From assembly GCA_000824785.1 (NCBI GenBank), contig CCNB01000003.1, positions 222,332-286,331 on the forward strand: a stretch of DNA of 64,000 nucleotides. The letters run 5' to 3'. The position numbers and the translations under genes were made by a program. Within the stretch, counting starts at the first letter, position 1; every line of letters starts with the position of its first letter. The notes under the pieces are model-generated. The model saw only the letters and a program-made list of their open reading frames with translations, was not told where the DNA came from and did not search any database. This document shows, in pieces, positions 43,532-51,886 of this stretch. Origin of the DNA: Mesorhizobium plurifarium (GTDB taxonomy: Bacteria > Pseudomonadota > Alphaproteobacteria > Rhizobiales > Rhizobiaceae).

Positions 43532-44251
43532 TCAGCGCGGCTCGCGCGTCATTGAAAGATAGGTCGGGTCGAACTCGGCGATCTGCTGCAGCTTCTGCCA
43601 GTCGAGGATCGTCACCGTATGGTTTGCCCAGGCGATCACGCCGCTGTTGCGCAGCGCGCTGATGACACGGTTCATATGCACCACCGACAGGCCCAGCACG
43701 TCGGCGAGCTCGGCTTGCGAAACGGGCAAATGGAAGCTCATGCCGTTGGTGCGCTTCACCACTTGCAGCCTGACGAACAGCTCGCAGAACAGATGCGCCA
43801 GATGGGAGACTTTCGAGCGCCGCCCCATGGCGACGATCCACTCGCGGTGGATGGCGCCGTCGATCAGCGTGTCGAGCCACAAGAGCCGCGTCAGGTGCGG
43901 AGCCCGCTCGGTGATGCTACGCAGCTTCGAATGGTCGGCCAGGATGACGCGGCAGGGCGAGAGCGCGATGACGCCGTGGTCCATCGTCTTCAGCAGAAAG
44001 GCATAGAGGTCGACGAAATCGCCTGGAATCTGCAGCGATGTGAATTGCCGGCCGCCATCGGCAAGCACCTTGTAACGCGCGGCGAGCCCGTCGAGGATGA
44101 GCGTGCTGTAGGCCGGCCGCGATCCGGACGCGACGATGTCCTGCCCGGCGGCGAAGCTGCGCTCGCCCGTCATCAAATTGCCGAGCAGGGATTGCTCATC
44201 ATCCGACAGGCTGTCGTGCTGGCCGAGATTCAGGAAAAGCGATTCAAGCAT
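43532..44251 (-). CDS. Crp/Fnr-family regulator (paralogue B)
   Basis: A 239-residue paralogue of the regulator at 36370-37095, with the same domain plan: nucleotide-binding barrel (SRPAYSTLILDGLAARYKV) and winged helix (QAELADVLGLSVVHMNRVIS). Differences cluster in the N-terminal barrel, so the two may answer different signals while binding similar DNA. It is divergent from the MttB-like gene. Confidence 0.88.
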   Translation of the reverse strand: MLESLFLNLGQHDSLSDDEQSLLGNLMTGERSFAAGQDIVASGSRPAYSTLILDGLAARYKVLADGGRQFTSLQIPGDFVDLYAFLLKTMDHGVIALSPCRVILADHSKLRSITERAPHLTRLLWLDTLIDGAIHREWIVAMGRRSKVSHLAHLFCELFVRLQVVKRTNGMSFHLPVSQAELADVLGLSVVHMNRVISALRNSGVIAWANHTVTILDWQKLQQIAEFDPTYLSMTREPR

Positions 44252-44553
44252 TCATGTCTTCCATGAGCGGGCCGAGCGGCCCGGTCACAGGGGATGTCAC
44301 AAGTGATTCAAAACAGGCGCGTTTGACGAGGTATGGGGTTGTTAGACACAGTGCGCTAACATTTGATAACTCGGCGCTTTTTCTCTGGCGAAATGCCGAT
44401 TGACGCATTGCGGCCGGTGCCGCCGGATCGCTCGGCCGCCGCGCCTTTCTGGAAGCGACGCAAGGTGGCGCGCCGGGAGCGTCGCGAAGGCAAGCCGATC
44501 CGGATATTCCGGCGTGCCGGCCTCATCGAACCTTGCGCCGGCCGAGGAGTTGC
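44252..44553. other. Divergent upstream region
   Basis: 302 bases between the leftward Crp-type gene and the rightward MttB-like gene. No gene is seen. The AT-rich part at 44280-44380 likely holds both promoters. Confidence 0.35.
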
Positions 44554-45801
44554 ATGCCGGCTTCATGGCCAAAGGAATATCGCGCGGCGGCGGATTTTGT
44601 CGCCGCGGCCTATCGTCCCGAACAGGACGAGGCCGGGCTGGAGACGATCGAGAGGGCGGCCGACCGGGTTCTTGAGGAAACCGGCATCCGCTTTCTGGAC
44701 GATCCGCAGACCATCGACGTTCTCAAGCAGGCCGGTGGCGTGGCGACCGGGGATGTCGTGCGCCTGGACGGGGCCGAGTTGCGCCGCATCATACGCCGGC
44801 ATGCGCCGGCAAAGTTTCTGCTGCGCGGCAGGAATCCGGCGCGGGATACGCCGGTCGGCGCAGGCGCACCGCCGGTCTTCGCGCCGATCTACGGCGCGCC
44901 CAATGTCGTGCTCGACAACGGGGCGAGAGAGGCGGGAAGCCGGCGGATCTACGGCGAACTTGTCGCCGCCGCGCATGCCGCGCCGGGGCTCACCAACACC
45001 GGGCAGATGATCTGCGTCATGGAGGACATCCCCGAGGATCGGCGGCCGTTGGAGATGCTGCTTGCGCATCTCGGCCGCTCCGACAAGCCGTTCATGGGCA
45101 ACATCGCTTCGCCGGCGGTCGCCGAAGCGGTAATCGACCTGACCGCCGCGGCAGTCGCGCGGCCGGCCTCTGCCGGCGAGTGCAACCTTCTCCACCTGAT
45201 CAACGCCACGCCGCCGCTCACCTATTGGCCGAACCCATTGAAGTGCCTGCGGGCAATCGCGCTGAAGGGCGAGGCGAGCATGGTTTCGTCCTACATGATG
45301 ATGGGCGCGACGTCGCCCGTCACCGTGGCCGGCGCGCTTATCCAGGGCTATGCGGAGGTGCTTGCCGGACTTGCGCTGGCGCAGATCTGGCGTCCGGGCG
45401 CGCCGGTCGTGATGGGCATCCTAGCCTATCCTTTTGATATGCGCCGGATGCTGCCCAGCTTCGGCGATCCGGCCTCCCAGCTCGTTCAGTTCTACGCGGC
45501 CGAGCTGGGCAGGCGGCTTGGCGTGCCGATACGGGGCGACGGCGCGATCACCTCGGCCAAGATCGACGACGCGCAATCCGGTGCCGAAGGGGGCAGGGTA
45601 CTCTCGGCCTCGATGGCCTCCGGCGCGAGCTTCATCCTCCACGCCTCCGGTTGGCTGGAGCAGGGCCGCACAGTGTCGTTCGAAAAATTCGGTCGCGATG
45701 CCGCTGCTCTGGCTGAACTCGGCAAGCCGACCGAGCCGCCGCCCCTGCCGCTTAACCGGGACATCGAGACTGAAATATGCAGCCGCATTACGCGGCTTTG
45801 A
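44554..45801 (+). CDS. Trimethylamine methyltransferase (MttB) family protein without pyrrolysine
   Basis: A 415-residue member of the MttB superfamily: ETGIRFLDDPQTIDVLKQAG at the start, FAPIYGAPNVVLDNG, and later ATPPLTYWPNPLKC and MLPSFGDPASQLVQFYAAELG. No in-frame amber codon occurs, so it is a non-pyrrolysine type like the glycine-betaine methyltransferases. No corrinoid protein gene is adjacent, so its acceptor is unknown. ATG 44554 has GAGGAGTTGC upstream. Confidence 0.85.
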   Translation: MPASWPKEYRAAADFVAAAYRPEQDEAGLETIERAADRVLEETGIRFLDDPQTIDVLKQAGGVATGDVVRLDGAELRRIIRRHAPAKFLLRGRNPARDTPVGAGAPPVFAPIYGAPNVVLDNGAREAGSRRIYGELVAAAHAAPGLTNTGQMICVMEDIPEDRRPLEMLLAHLGRSDKPFMGNIASPAVAEAVIDLTAAAVARPASAGECNLLHLINATPPLTYWPNPLKCLRAIALKGEASMVSSYMMMGATSPVTVAGALIQGYAEVLAGLALAQIWRPGAPVVMGILAYPFDMRRMLPSFGDPASQLVQFYAAELGRRLGVPIRGDGAITSAKIDDAQSGAEGGRVLSASMASGASFILHASGWLEQGRTVSFEKFGRDAAALAELGKPTEPPPLPLNRDIETEICSRITRL

Positions 45802-45813
45802 CCTGCCAAAGAA

Positions 45814-45841
45814 AAGGGCGCCGTCGCGAGACAGCGCCCTT
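45814..45841. terminator. Hairpin terminator between convergent genes
   Basis: AAGGGCGC (45814-45821) pairs with GCGCCCTT (45834-45841) between the MttB-like gene and the oppositely oriented CsbD gene. It reads AAAA-stem on the left, so it suits the minus-strand gene best. Confidence 0.6.
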
Positions 45842-45861
45842 CCTGGTTACGCAGTCGGCTT

Positions 45862-46065
45862 TTACCATCCTTGGCGGTCGTACCAGTCGTCGATGTCGCG
45901 GCGCACGCGATCCTTCTCGAGGCCGTAGCGTTCCTGGATCTTCCCTTCAAGCTGATCGCGTTTTCCCGCGATGCGGTCGAGGTCATCGTCGGTTAGCTTG
46001 CCCCACTGTTCCTTGACCTTGCCCTTCATCTGTTTCCAATTGCCTTCGACGCGGTTCCAATCCAT
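45862..46065 (-). CDS. CsbD-family stress protein
   Basis: A 67-residue protein with the CsbD signature: MDWNRVEGNWKQMKGKVKEQ followed by GKLTDDDLDRIAGKRDQLEG. CsbD proteins are stress-induced in many bacteria; their role is unknown. AGGAGGTAAGGCA precedes ATG 46065, and the best EcfG-type promoter of the window lies just upstream. Confidence 0.9.
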   Translation of the reverse strand: MDWNRVEGNWKQMKGKVKEQWGKLTDDDLDRIAGKRDQLEGKIQERYGLEKDRVRRDIDDWYDRQGW

Positions 46066-46095
46066 TGCCTTACCTCCTGTTGAACACGAGTGGCT

Positions 46096-46120
46096 AACGA
46101 TGGCGCGGTCGCGAGGTTCC
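46096..46120 (-). promoter_or_regulatory. EcfG-type promoter, full match
   Basis: Minus strand: GGAAC (46120-46116), 16 bases, CGTT (46099-46096). It matches the general-stress consensus exactly and precedes the csbD-like gene by 31 bases. Confidence 0.7.
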
Positions 46121-46211
46121 TGCCGCAAAACGTTTGTTGGCCGGCAGGCTTGGCAGCGTCACGGGTCTGCCGGCGCGGCGACCGCGCTAGTGAAAATTGC
46201 AGGGCGTTGCG

Positions 46212-46236
46212 GGAACATTCGGCTTGCGCGGATGTT
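46212..46236 (+). promoter_or_regulatory. EcfG-type promoter match
   Basis: GGAAC (46212-46216), 16 bases, TGTT (46233-46236), about 130 bases before the HD-domain gene. Confidence 0.45.
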
Positions 46237-46366
46237 CTTGGATGCAGATGGCGCGCAGCCCCGCTCCCCCCCGCGAAAAGCGCGCCACCGACCGGGTTCA
46301 GACCCGAGCAGCCCGCCTCGGCCGTCCCTCGCCGGGGCGGGCTTCATATTGATGATTGGAAGGATC

Positions 46367-46780
46367 ATGCTTCACCGGGCAGCCAAGATCGCTGAGCAGG
46401 CTCATAGCGGCCAGAAAGACAAGACCGGACGACCCTACATCGAGCATTTGAGGCGGGTCGCCGATGCCGTCGAGACGCTGGACGAAAAGACCGTCGCCTA
46501 TCTGCATGATGTCGTCGAGAAAGGTGAGGGTTGGAGCCTCGAGCGGCTCGAACAGGCCGGCTTCAGTTCATCCGTTGTCGCGGCCGTCGACGCGCTGACG
46601 AAACGGATGGACGAAAGCGAGCAGGGGTTCATCTGCCGCGCAGCCTCGAACGCGCTCGCCAGGTCGGTCAAGGAAGCTGATCTGAAAGATAATCTATGGC
46701 AGGCACATCAGGCAGGGCTTTCTCCAGCCAGATATGAAACCGGCCTCGTGGTGCTCCATGGATTGAACGCCAGCGCCTAG
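46367..46780 (+). CDS. HD-domain protein, RelA/SpoT hydrolase-like
   Basis: A 137-residue protein consisting only of an HD domain like the hydrolase part of RelA/SpoT: AEQAHSGQKDKTGRPYIEHL, ADAVETLDEKTVAYLHDVVE and later SVKEADLKDNLWQ. This resembles stand-alone MESH1-like ppGpp hydrolases, but it could be another phosphohydrolase. ATG 46367 has GGAAGGATC before it. A GC-rich palindrome (46309-46344) lies in its leader. Confidence 0.75.
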   Translation: MLHRAAKIAEQAHSGQKDKTGRPYIEHLRRVADAVETLDEKTVAYLHDVVEKGEGWSLERLEQAGFSSSVVAAVDALTKRMDESEQGFICRAASNALARSVKEADLKDNLWQAHQAGLSPARYETGLVVLHGLNASA

Positions 46781-46876
46781 AGCAATTCCAGGAAAAGTAC
46801 GAAGCGGTTTTCCGTCCGGAATTGCGTAAGAACAAAGGGATAGAGCGGTTCGCCGTTTCCGTGAACGGTGGAACGC
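46779..46876. repeat. Rhizobial intergenic repeat (AGCAATTCC...GGAATTGCG)
   Basis: AGCAATTCCAGGAAAAGT pairs imperfectly with GGTTTTCCGTCCGGAATTGC to form a long hairpin, followed by a tail ACAAAGGGATAGAGCGGTTC. I recognise this as a very common intergenic repeat in Mesorhizobium and relatives. Partial copies lie at 29511-29556 and perhaps 26022-26040. Confidence 0.75.
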
Positions 46877-47091
46877 ACCAAGCCCTGTCGAAGGCTGATG
46901 TAACGAGTATTATTTCGGAATCCCTTGCGAATGTCCGAATTAAGCGCTATCTATCAACAATCGATCTTGTTGAACGAACGTTGTTTTCGCGCCAAAGCGC
47001 CCGACGATATTCCCTCTCAATTTCGAAGAATACGGCGTTTGGTCAGGTGGCCAAGCGACGATAATTTACGTCGATTTGAAAGGAAATCGCA

Positions 47092-47301
47092 ATGAGCTCT
47101 GGGACCGTGAAGTTTTTCAATGCCACCAAGGGCTTCGGCTTTATCGAGCAGGGCGGCGGCCAGCCCGACGTGTTCGTGCACATCTCGGCCGTGGAGCGCG
47201 CTGGACTGCGCTCGCTGGTCGAGGGCCAGAAGGTCAGCTTCGACATCGTGAAGGATGCTCGCAACGGCAAAAGTTCTGCCGAAAACCTGCAAGCCGCCTA
47301 A
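47092..47301 (+). CDS. cspA: Cold-shock protein, CspA family
   Basis: A 69-residue single cold-shock domain with RNP-1 KGFGFI and RNP-2 VFVHIS. It binds single-stranded nucleic acid and acts as an RNA chaperone. A small hairpin CGACG/CGTCG lies at 47056-47073 in its leader and AAAGGAAA is the ribosome site. Two hairpins follow the gene. A small gene is next on the same strand. Confidence 0.93.
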   Translation: MSSGTVKFFNATKGFGFIEQGGGQPDVFVHISAVERAGLRSLVEGQKVSFDIVKDARNGKSSAENLQAA

Positions 47302-47364
47302 ACATAACGCCTCCGGGTTCTTGACCACGGATGTACTGGCACCAGCCTCGGAGGCGCGTTGGAG

Positions 47365-47391
47365 AAGGTCGGGCTTTGCCCGGCCTTTTTT
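47365..47391 (+). terminator. Rho-independent terminator after cspA
   Basis: AAGGTCGGGC TTT GCCCGGCCTT with a six-T run ending at 47391. A second hairpin (CGCCTCCG/CGGAGGCG, near 47309-47355) lies before it. Confidence 0.8.
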
Positions 47392-47406
47392 GATCAAGGA
47401 GAAGAA

Positions 47407-47628
47407 ATGAAGTCCCTATCGGATAGCAGTCTGTTCAAGCCGGTTCCGTCTCGAACGGAAGCCAAAACCGACATGACATCTCGCGTCGCGCGGCAGATCC
47501 TGGACTTGGAAGCAACTGCCAGGGAGGCCAAGACGAAGCGATTGCGCGCTGCCAGGCTGGCGCAGGAAGCCGACGCGCCCGCGGTCCCGCCGAAGAAAGC
47601 CGTTTCGAAGCGAAACAAGAAGGCGTGA
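47407..47628 (+). CDS. Small hypothetical protein behind cspA
   Basis: A 73-residue protein, MKSLSDSSLFKPVPSRTEAK at its start, then DMTSRVARQILDLEATAREA and a Lys-rich tail. Similar genes often follow cspA in rhizobia, but no role is known. AAGGAGAAGA precedes ATG 47407. The terminator at 47365 lies between it and cspA, so it may be transcribed by read-through or on its own. Confidence 0.6.
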   Translation: MKSLSDSSLFKPVPSRTEAKTDMTSRVARQILDLEATAREAKTKRLRAARLAQEADAPAVPPKKAVSKRNKKA

Positions 47629-47662
47629 GCACGAGTCTAGCGCGTGCTTAGATGATCCTGCG

Positions 47663-47998
47663 CTATTTCCGCGTCAACTGCAGCAGATCGCTGGTGACAT
47701 CGCCGCAAGTGTGACCATCCAACATCTTCTCGAGATCGTTGCGGTTGTCTTGGCTAAAGTCGCCGGGCATATCAAGCGCCGCCAGGCCATCGTCATCGAA
47801 CTCGATCGGCGCAGCGTAAAGCTGCGCGATCTGTAACACCAGGTCCTCGATGTCTTCGCGGGCGATGTTCTCGGCCAGGTTGTTCAGCCTAATCTCTTCC
47901 GAAAGCCGGATGATGTTGACGATGCCTTTGATCCGCAGGGCCTGTTGGACCCTGCGGTGCGCATCATCGCGCAACTGAATGGAGAATCGTCGGAACAT
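47663..47998 (-). CDS. Hypothetical protein
   Basis: A 111-residue protein with no family that I know. Residues 10-60 look helical (AHRRVQQALRIKGIVNIIRL, then EEIRLNNLAENIAREDIEDL), followed by an acidic segment (IEFDDDGLAALDMPGDFSQD). AAAGGAGGCATTCC is an excellent ribosome site before ATG 47998. It is divergent from the ribbon-helix-helix gene, with 267 AT-rich bases between. Confidence 0.65.
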   Translation of the reverse strand: MFRRFSIQLRDDAHRRVQQALRIKGIVNIIRLSEEIRLNNLAENIAREDIEDLVLQIAQLYAAPIEFDDDGLAALDMPGDFSQDNRNDLEKMLDGHTCGDVTSDLLQLTRK

Positions 47999-48265
47999 GG
48001 AATGCCTCCTTTCTTGGAGGATATCCCTCGATCGCCATCATGCGTCCCACAGCCGCAAATGGCAAGAAAAAAAGTAAAAAAAGAAAAAATAATCAATAAG
48101 TTAGCATAGAGCAACAAATGTGGTTTCGACCCATCGTTGGTATGGTTAGTTTGTGCCCTCTTTCACAGCTTAAGCATCCTTGACGTGCTATGCGGCGAAC
48201 CCTACTTCTACTCACAGCGAGGCATTTACTCATTCTTGGCATTTTTGTCAGTGAGAGAGGCAGGC

Positions 48266-48511
48266 ATGGCTGAACTCGAACGGCCGCAAAGATTGCAGAT
48301 CATGCTGACCGACGAGGAATTGGCGGCGCTGGAGAACTGGCGTTTCGAAAAGCGCATGCCAAGCCGATCGGCTGCGGTGCGTGAGCTTTTGCGCCGCGGG
48401 CTTGCATCGGATGGGTTCTTGACTGCCGGCGCAGGCGCGAAGTCGCAGGATTTTGGCGTGATAGCCCAGGACAGGAAGGTCGGCAGTGGCTCCAGCGACT
48501 CTAAGCCATAA
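48266..48511 (+). CDS. Ribbon-helix-helix DNA-binding protein
   Basis: An 81-residue protein with a ribbon-helix-helix pattern: LQIMLTDEELAALENWRFEK, then MPSRSAAVRELLRRGLAS. The tail is Gly/Ser-rich and probably disordered. It may be a small transcriptional regulator. ATG 48266 follows GAGAGAGGCAGGC. Confidence 0.75.
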   Translation: MAELERPQRLQIMLTDEELAALENWRFEKRMPSRSAAVRELLRRGLASDGFLTAGAGAKSQDFGVIAQDRKVGSGSSDSKP

Positions 48512-48557
48512 GCAGATGCACCCGAGCCGTTGCCTTGATGTCTATCGGCCCTAGCTA

Positions 48558-49613
48558 ATGCACATGACCGATCCGGGGGGGATTTTCCGACAGAATGCCA
48601 ATGCCGATGCGCGCCTCGCGGCGATCGTCGATTCATCCTACGACGCCATCATCGGCAAGAATCTCAACAGCATCATCACCGATTGGAACCAGGCGGCCGA
48701 GCGTATGTTCGGCTACAGCGCCGAGGAGGCCGTGGGCCAATCCATACTGATGCTGCTCCCCGAGCATATGCACAACGAAGAAGCCGAAATCATCGGCCGC
48801 ATCCGTCGGGGCGAGGGGGTGGGGAGCCACGAGACGACGCGCAAGCGCAAGGATGGCTCGCTGATCGCCGTGTCGATCACCGTCTCGCCGATCAGGAACA
48901 ACACAGGCGAGATCATCGGCGCCTCGCAGATCGCCCGCGATATCTCCGCCGCCAAGGAAAGCGAGCGCCGCATCCGCCTCCTGATGCGCGAGGTCAACCA
49001 CCGCGTGAAGAACCAGTTCGCGGTGATCCTGTCGATGGTCAGGGAAACCAGCAAGCGCTCGACCGACCCCCGCGAGTTCGAGGAAATGATCCGCGCCCGC
49101 ATCATGGCGCTGTCGCGCTCGCACGACCTTCTGGTCACCACGGAATGGGCCGGCGCCAGCCTGTTCGACCTTGTCCAGGAACATTTGAAGCCCTTCGGCC
49201 ATGAAGACCGCATCTCGCTTTCCGGACCGCTTCTAACGCTGCAGTCGAATGCCGTGCAGAATCTTGGCATGGCCTTCCATGAACTCGGCACCAACTCGTC
49301 CAAATATGGCGCGCTGGCCTCGGAGGGCGGCCATATCGAAATCACCTGGAAGGTTAAAACCGGCCCCGAAGCGCAGCGACGCTTTCATCTTGTCTGGCAC
49401 GAGACATCCGCGGGGGCGGCAACCGCGCGGAAGGCGCCCGAACGCAAGGGGTTCGGCACCGTGGTGCTGCAGCGGGTGGCCCCGCAGTCGCTGAGCGGTT
49501 CCTCCAGCCTCGAACGCTCGCCCGAGGGTGTGAAGTGGGCACTTGAGGCGCCGCTCGAGGCGATCGTCGTGCCGCAGCTCGGCGCTGAAGATGGCAGTGA
49601 TTTCAAGGGCTAA
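48558..49613 (+). CDS. PAS-domain HWE-family histidine kinase
   Basis: A 351-residue soluble kinase with an N-terminal PAS domain (residues 20-130: IVDSSYDAIIGKNLNSIITD, MFGYSAEEAVGQS) and an HWE kinase domain. The phospho-accepting His148 is in EVNHRVKNQFAVILSM. The HWE/HisKA2 N-box is FHELGTNSSKYGAL and the WxE motif is LVWHETSA. Such kinases can feed the PhyR-NepR-EcfG general stress cascade in alphaproteobacteria, which fits the stress genes around it, but no phyR is seen here. Confidence 0.9.
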   Translation: MHMTDPGGIFRQNANADARLAAIVDSSYDAIIGKNLNSIITDWNQAAERMFGYSAEEAVGQSILMLLPEHMHNEEAEIIGRIRRGEGVGSHETTRKRKDGSLIAVSITVSPIRNNTGEIIGASQIARDISAAKESERRIRLLMREVNHRVKNQFAVILSMVRETSKRSTDPREFEEMIRARIMALSRSHDLLVTTEWAGASLFDLVQEHLKPFGHEDRISLSGPLLTLQSNAVQNLGMAFHELGTNSSKYGALASEGGHIEITWKVKTGPEAQRRFHLVWHETSAGAATARKAPERKGFGTVVLQRVAPQSLSGSSSLERSPEGVKWALEAPLEAIVVPQLGAEDGSDFKG

Positions 49614-49734
49614 GGTGCCTGCGCGGGCGGTCCTCCCTTGTAGCTCTGTAAAGTTGGATTACATCATGTAACAGAGCGTGTGATCGCACGCTCAGGTAGG
49701 TTGCTTTGGTCAAGCTTCATCCATGGAGGTTGTC

Positions 49735-50088
49735 ATGGCAATGATGGAAGCAAGAAAGAGTCTCGACTGGATCACTCTGGTCCTCGCGATCTGCCTGTTC
49801 ATCTCACCCTGGGTCATCGGATTCACCGCGGCGATGGTGCCCGCGTGGAACGCCTGGATTGTCGGCGTTCTTCTCGGCGCGCTGGCGCTGGCGACGCTTT
49901 CGGTGTTCGCCGAGTGGGAAGAATGGGCAAGTGTGGTCCTTGGGCTTTGGCTGATCGTGTCGCCCTGGTTGCTACGCTTCGCGGCTGACACGCATGTCAT
50001 GGCCACGCATGTCGTCCTCGGCGTGCTGGTGGTCGCGGCATCGGCTTGGGCCGTCTGGGACTTCCGTCATCCCCACGCGCATGCGTGA
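49735..50088 (+). CDS. SPW-repeat membrane protein
   Basis: A 117-residue membrane protein with two copies of the SPW motif, FISPWVIGF and IVSPWLLRF, each within a pair of transmembrane helices. About four spans in all. The role is unknown. ATG 49735 is chosen over 49723 because GGAGG lies six bases before it. Confidence 0.85.
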   Translation: MAMMEARKSLDWITLVLAICLFISPWVIGFTAAMVPAWNAWIVGVLLGALALATLSVFAEWEEWASVVLGLWLIVSPWLLRFAADTHVMATHVVLGVLVVAASAWAVWDFRHPHAHA

Positions 50089-50224
50089 GGGGTGACTGAA
50101 TGGGAGCCCGCCGCGTGAGCGGCGAGCTCCTCGGACTTTGATCTCTTGGGCATGGGGCAAGGCGGCTGTTGCGGTGGCTTCACGCAATTGCTGCAACCGG
50201 AAACCTTTTCGTGCATTCTTGGGA

Positions 50225-50404
50225 ATGGCCCCGATGCTCCAGCCCGACACCCCCGCCAAATGCTGCTCCTATTGCGGCGGCCGCGACCATGATTTCGAGG
50301 AATGTCCGAAACGCAAAGCCGACGCCGAAAGGGAGCGCGAGACGGCGCGGGTTGCCGGCGTTAAGCCTCCGCTCGCCGAGGAAGATGTATCGGCAAAGTC
50401 CTGA
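50225..50404 (+). CDS. Small CCHC zinc-knuckle protein
   Basis: A 59-residue protein whose centre, CSYCGGRDHDFEEC, fits C-x2-C-x4-H-x4-C exactly, the retroviral-type zinc knuckle. The rest is charged and probably disordered. Zinc knuckles bind single-stranded nucleic acid in eukaryotes and viruses; they are rare in bacteria. ATG 50225 or ATG 50234 may be the true start; the second is better placed behind GGGAA. Confidence 0.55.
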   Translation: MAPMLQPDTPAKCCSYCGGRDHDFEECPKRKADAERERETARVAGVKPPLAEEDVSAKS

Positions 50405-50518
50405 GGCTGCGGTCCTCCAGCGCTGCGATCATTCCGCACTTTAACCTTAAGCGCACGCCATTGAGGTCAGGGCGGTCGCGCCAAGCCCCGACTTTTTCTG
50501 GGACGATCGAAGAACGGC

Positions 50519-50556
50519 GTTGAACCGGTCTATAGTCTCGGACCGGGGGTGCGCGG
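50519..50556 (+). promoter_or_regulatory. Promoter shared with the 53909 gene
   Basis: TTGAACCGGTCTATAGTCTC and the following 20 bases up to the GTG start resemble, position by position, the sequence before the GTG at 53909. TTGAAC and TATAGT fit -35 and -10 boxes. The leader would be about 15 bases long with no clear ribosome site. Confidence 0.6.
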
Positions 50557-50997
50557 GTGGCGGACATCGTCTCAATAGGAACAGGTGCGGAGTCTGCTTG
50601 GCGGCTGTCGGCGGGGCGCTTGCGGCTGATTGCCTTCACGGCGCTCGCCGCCTTCATGATCGCCGGTCCGGTCGCCGAGCAGATATTCGGTGTGCGAACG
50701 GCATTGCTGCGCTCCTGGACGATGTTCAGCGCCATCGGGCTCGGCGTGATCGACGCTTCCTTCGAAATCCGACGGCCCGACGGCGCGCTTGTTCCGCTCG
50801 ACCGGTTCGAGATGCTTGGCGCGCCTCGCAACGGGGGGCTGAAATGGATCCAAAGCCGCGAGGACCTGGCGTCCGTCATCAAACGGCTCTGCGCGGTCGC
50901 CGGGCAGGGCGCCGACATCCGCGTGCGCGCCAGGCTTGGCATTCGCGGCGGGTGGCAGACCATCCATACCGATGACCAAAATGCCTGCGCGGACTGA
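50557..50997 (+). CDS. Hypothetical membrane-anchored protein with shared N-terminal leader
   Basis: A 146-residue protein. The first 24 residues, MADIVSIGTGAESAWRLSAG and on, align with those of the Gly/Asn-rich protein at 53142-53909. A transmembrane helix follows (LIAFTALAAFMIAGPVA), then a soluble domain with FEIRRPDGALVPLDRFEMLG. No family is known. The GTG start is supported by the shared promoter and leader. It overlaps the HTTM gene by about 26 bases. Confidence 0.6.
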   Translation: MADIVSIGTGAESAWRLSAGRLRLIAFTALAAFMIAGPVAEQIFGVRTALLRSWTMFSAIGLGVIDASFEIRRPDGALVPLDRFEMLGAPRNGGLKWIQSREDLASVIKRLCAVAGQGADIRVRARLGIRGGWQTIHTDDQNACAD

Positions 50998-51886
50998 CTT
51001 GATCGCCGACTGGCGGAACTGGCGTTCGGCATCCGCCTGGGCCGCGCGCTTCGTTGGCTGGGCGGTCGAGACGGAGGGCTCGTCGCGTTCGTCCGCGTTG
51101 ATCCGCATCGGCCTGGCAATGCTGTTCTGGTCGCGCTGGGCCGGCGAGTTGCTGCTCTATATGGACCGATCGCCGGCCGGCCTGTTTCTGGCGGCCAACT
51201 TCTTCGTCGCCACCGCGCTGCTCTTCATCGGCTATCACAGCCGCGCCGCCGCCGTCTGGGCGGGCGCGGTCGGACTGGCGATGTACTATTATTTCGGCTT
51301 CCAGCTTGGCCGCGAGCCCTGGACCCACCACCATACCTATCTGCTTGCCGTCGCGGCGCTCCTGATCGCGCTCACCCCTTGCGGCCGCTCCTATTCGCTG
51401 GATCGCTATCTGGCGGTGATGCACGCCGAGCGTATGGGTGGTCCGCCGCCGGCGGAGCGCGGCAATCTATGGGGGCTACGACTGATCGTGGTGCAGCTCT
51501 CGGTGCTCTATTTCTTCGCCGCCTTCGACAAGTCGAACCACGCTTTTCTCAGCGGCGCGCGCCTCGAGCAGATATTCCTCTGGTACTATGCGGGTTCGGA
51601 TTACCCGGCCGGCCTTGCCTGGCCGGCCACCATGGCGTCCGTCGCCGTGGTCGCGCTTGAATATTGCTTGGCTCTTGGCCTGCCGTTTCGCCGCAGCAGG
51701 CGCTTTCTGGTCGTGCCTGGCCTGGCGTTTCATGCCATCCTCTACCTGACGCTGCCGGTCTATACATTCAGCGCCACCATGGCGTTGCTCTATCTCGCCT
51801 ATTTCGACACGGATGCCGTCGACGAGGTCATCGCGCGTCTCCACGGAACCGGACCGGCACCGACTGCCAGAGGGGAAGTTTCGTGA
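50972..51886 (+). CDS. HTTM-domain (vitamin-K-carboxylase-like) membrane protein
   Basis: A 304-residue protein with the HTTM arrangement of transmembrane helices: ALIRIGLAMLFWSRWAGELL, then the family's HHHTYLLAVAALLIALTPCGRSYSLD and FFAAFDKSNHAFLSG. HTTM domains occur in vitamin-K-dependent gamma-carboxylases and in many bacterial proteins of unknown reaction. Two start codons (50972, 50981) are possible. It overlaps the secreted-protein gene by four bases (GTGA), so they are coupled. Confidence 0.8.
   Translation: MTKMPARTDLIADWRNWRSASAWAARFVGWAVETEGSSRSSALIRIGLAMLFWSRWAGELLLYMDRSPAGLFLAANFFVATALLFIGYHSRAAAVWAGAVGLAMYYYFGFQLGREPWTHHHTYLLAVAALLIALTPCGRSYSLDRYLAVMHAERMGGPPPAERGNLWGLRLIVVQLSVLYFFAAFDKSNHAFLSGARLEQIFLWYYAGSDYPAGLAWPATMASVAVVALEYCLALGLPFRRSRRFLVVPGLAFHAILYLTLPVYTFSATMALLYLAYFDTDAVDEVIARLHGTGPAPTARGEVS

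Noticed and set aside
46309-46344. GC-rich palindrome that might be a riboswitch or CRISPR-like repeat
   Set aside because: Only one copy and no spacer structure; treated as a leader hairpin of the HD gene.
46822-47064. An 80-codon plus-strand reading frame before cspA
   Set aside because: It begins inside the rhizobial repeat, has no ribosome site and looks like repeat-derived sequence.
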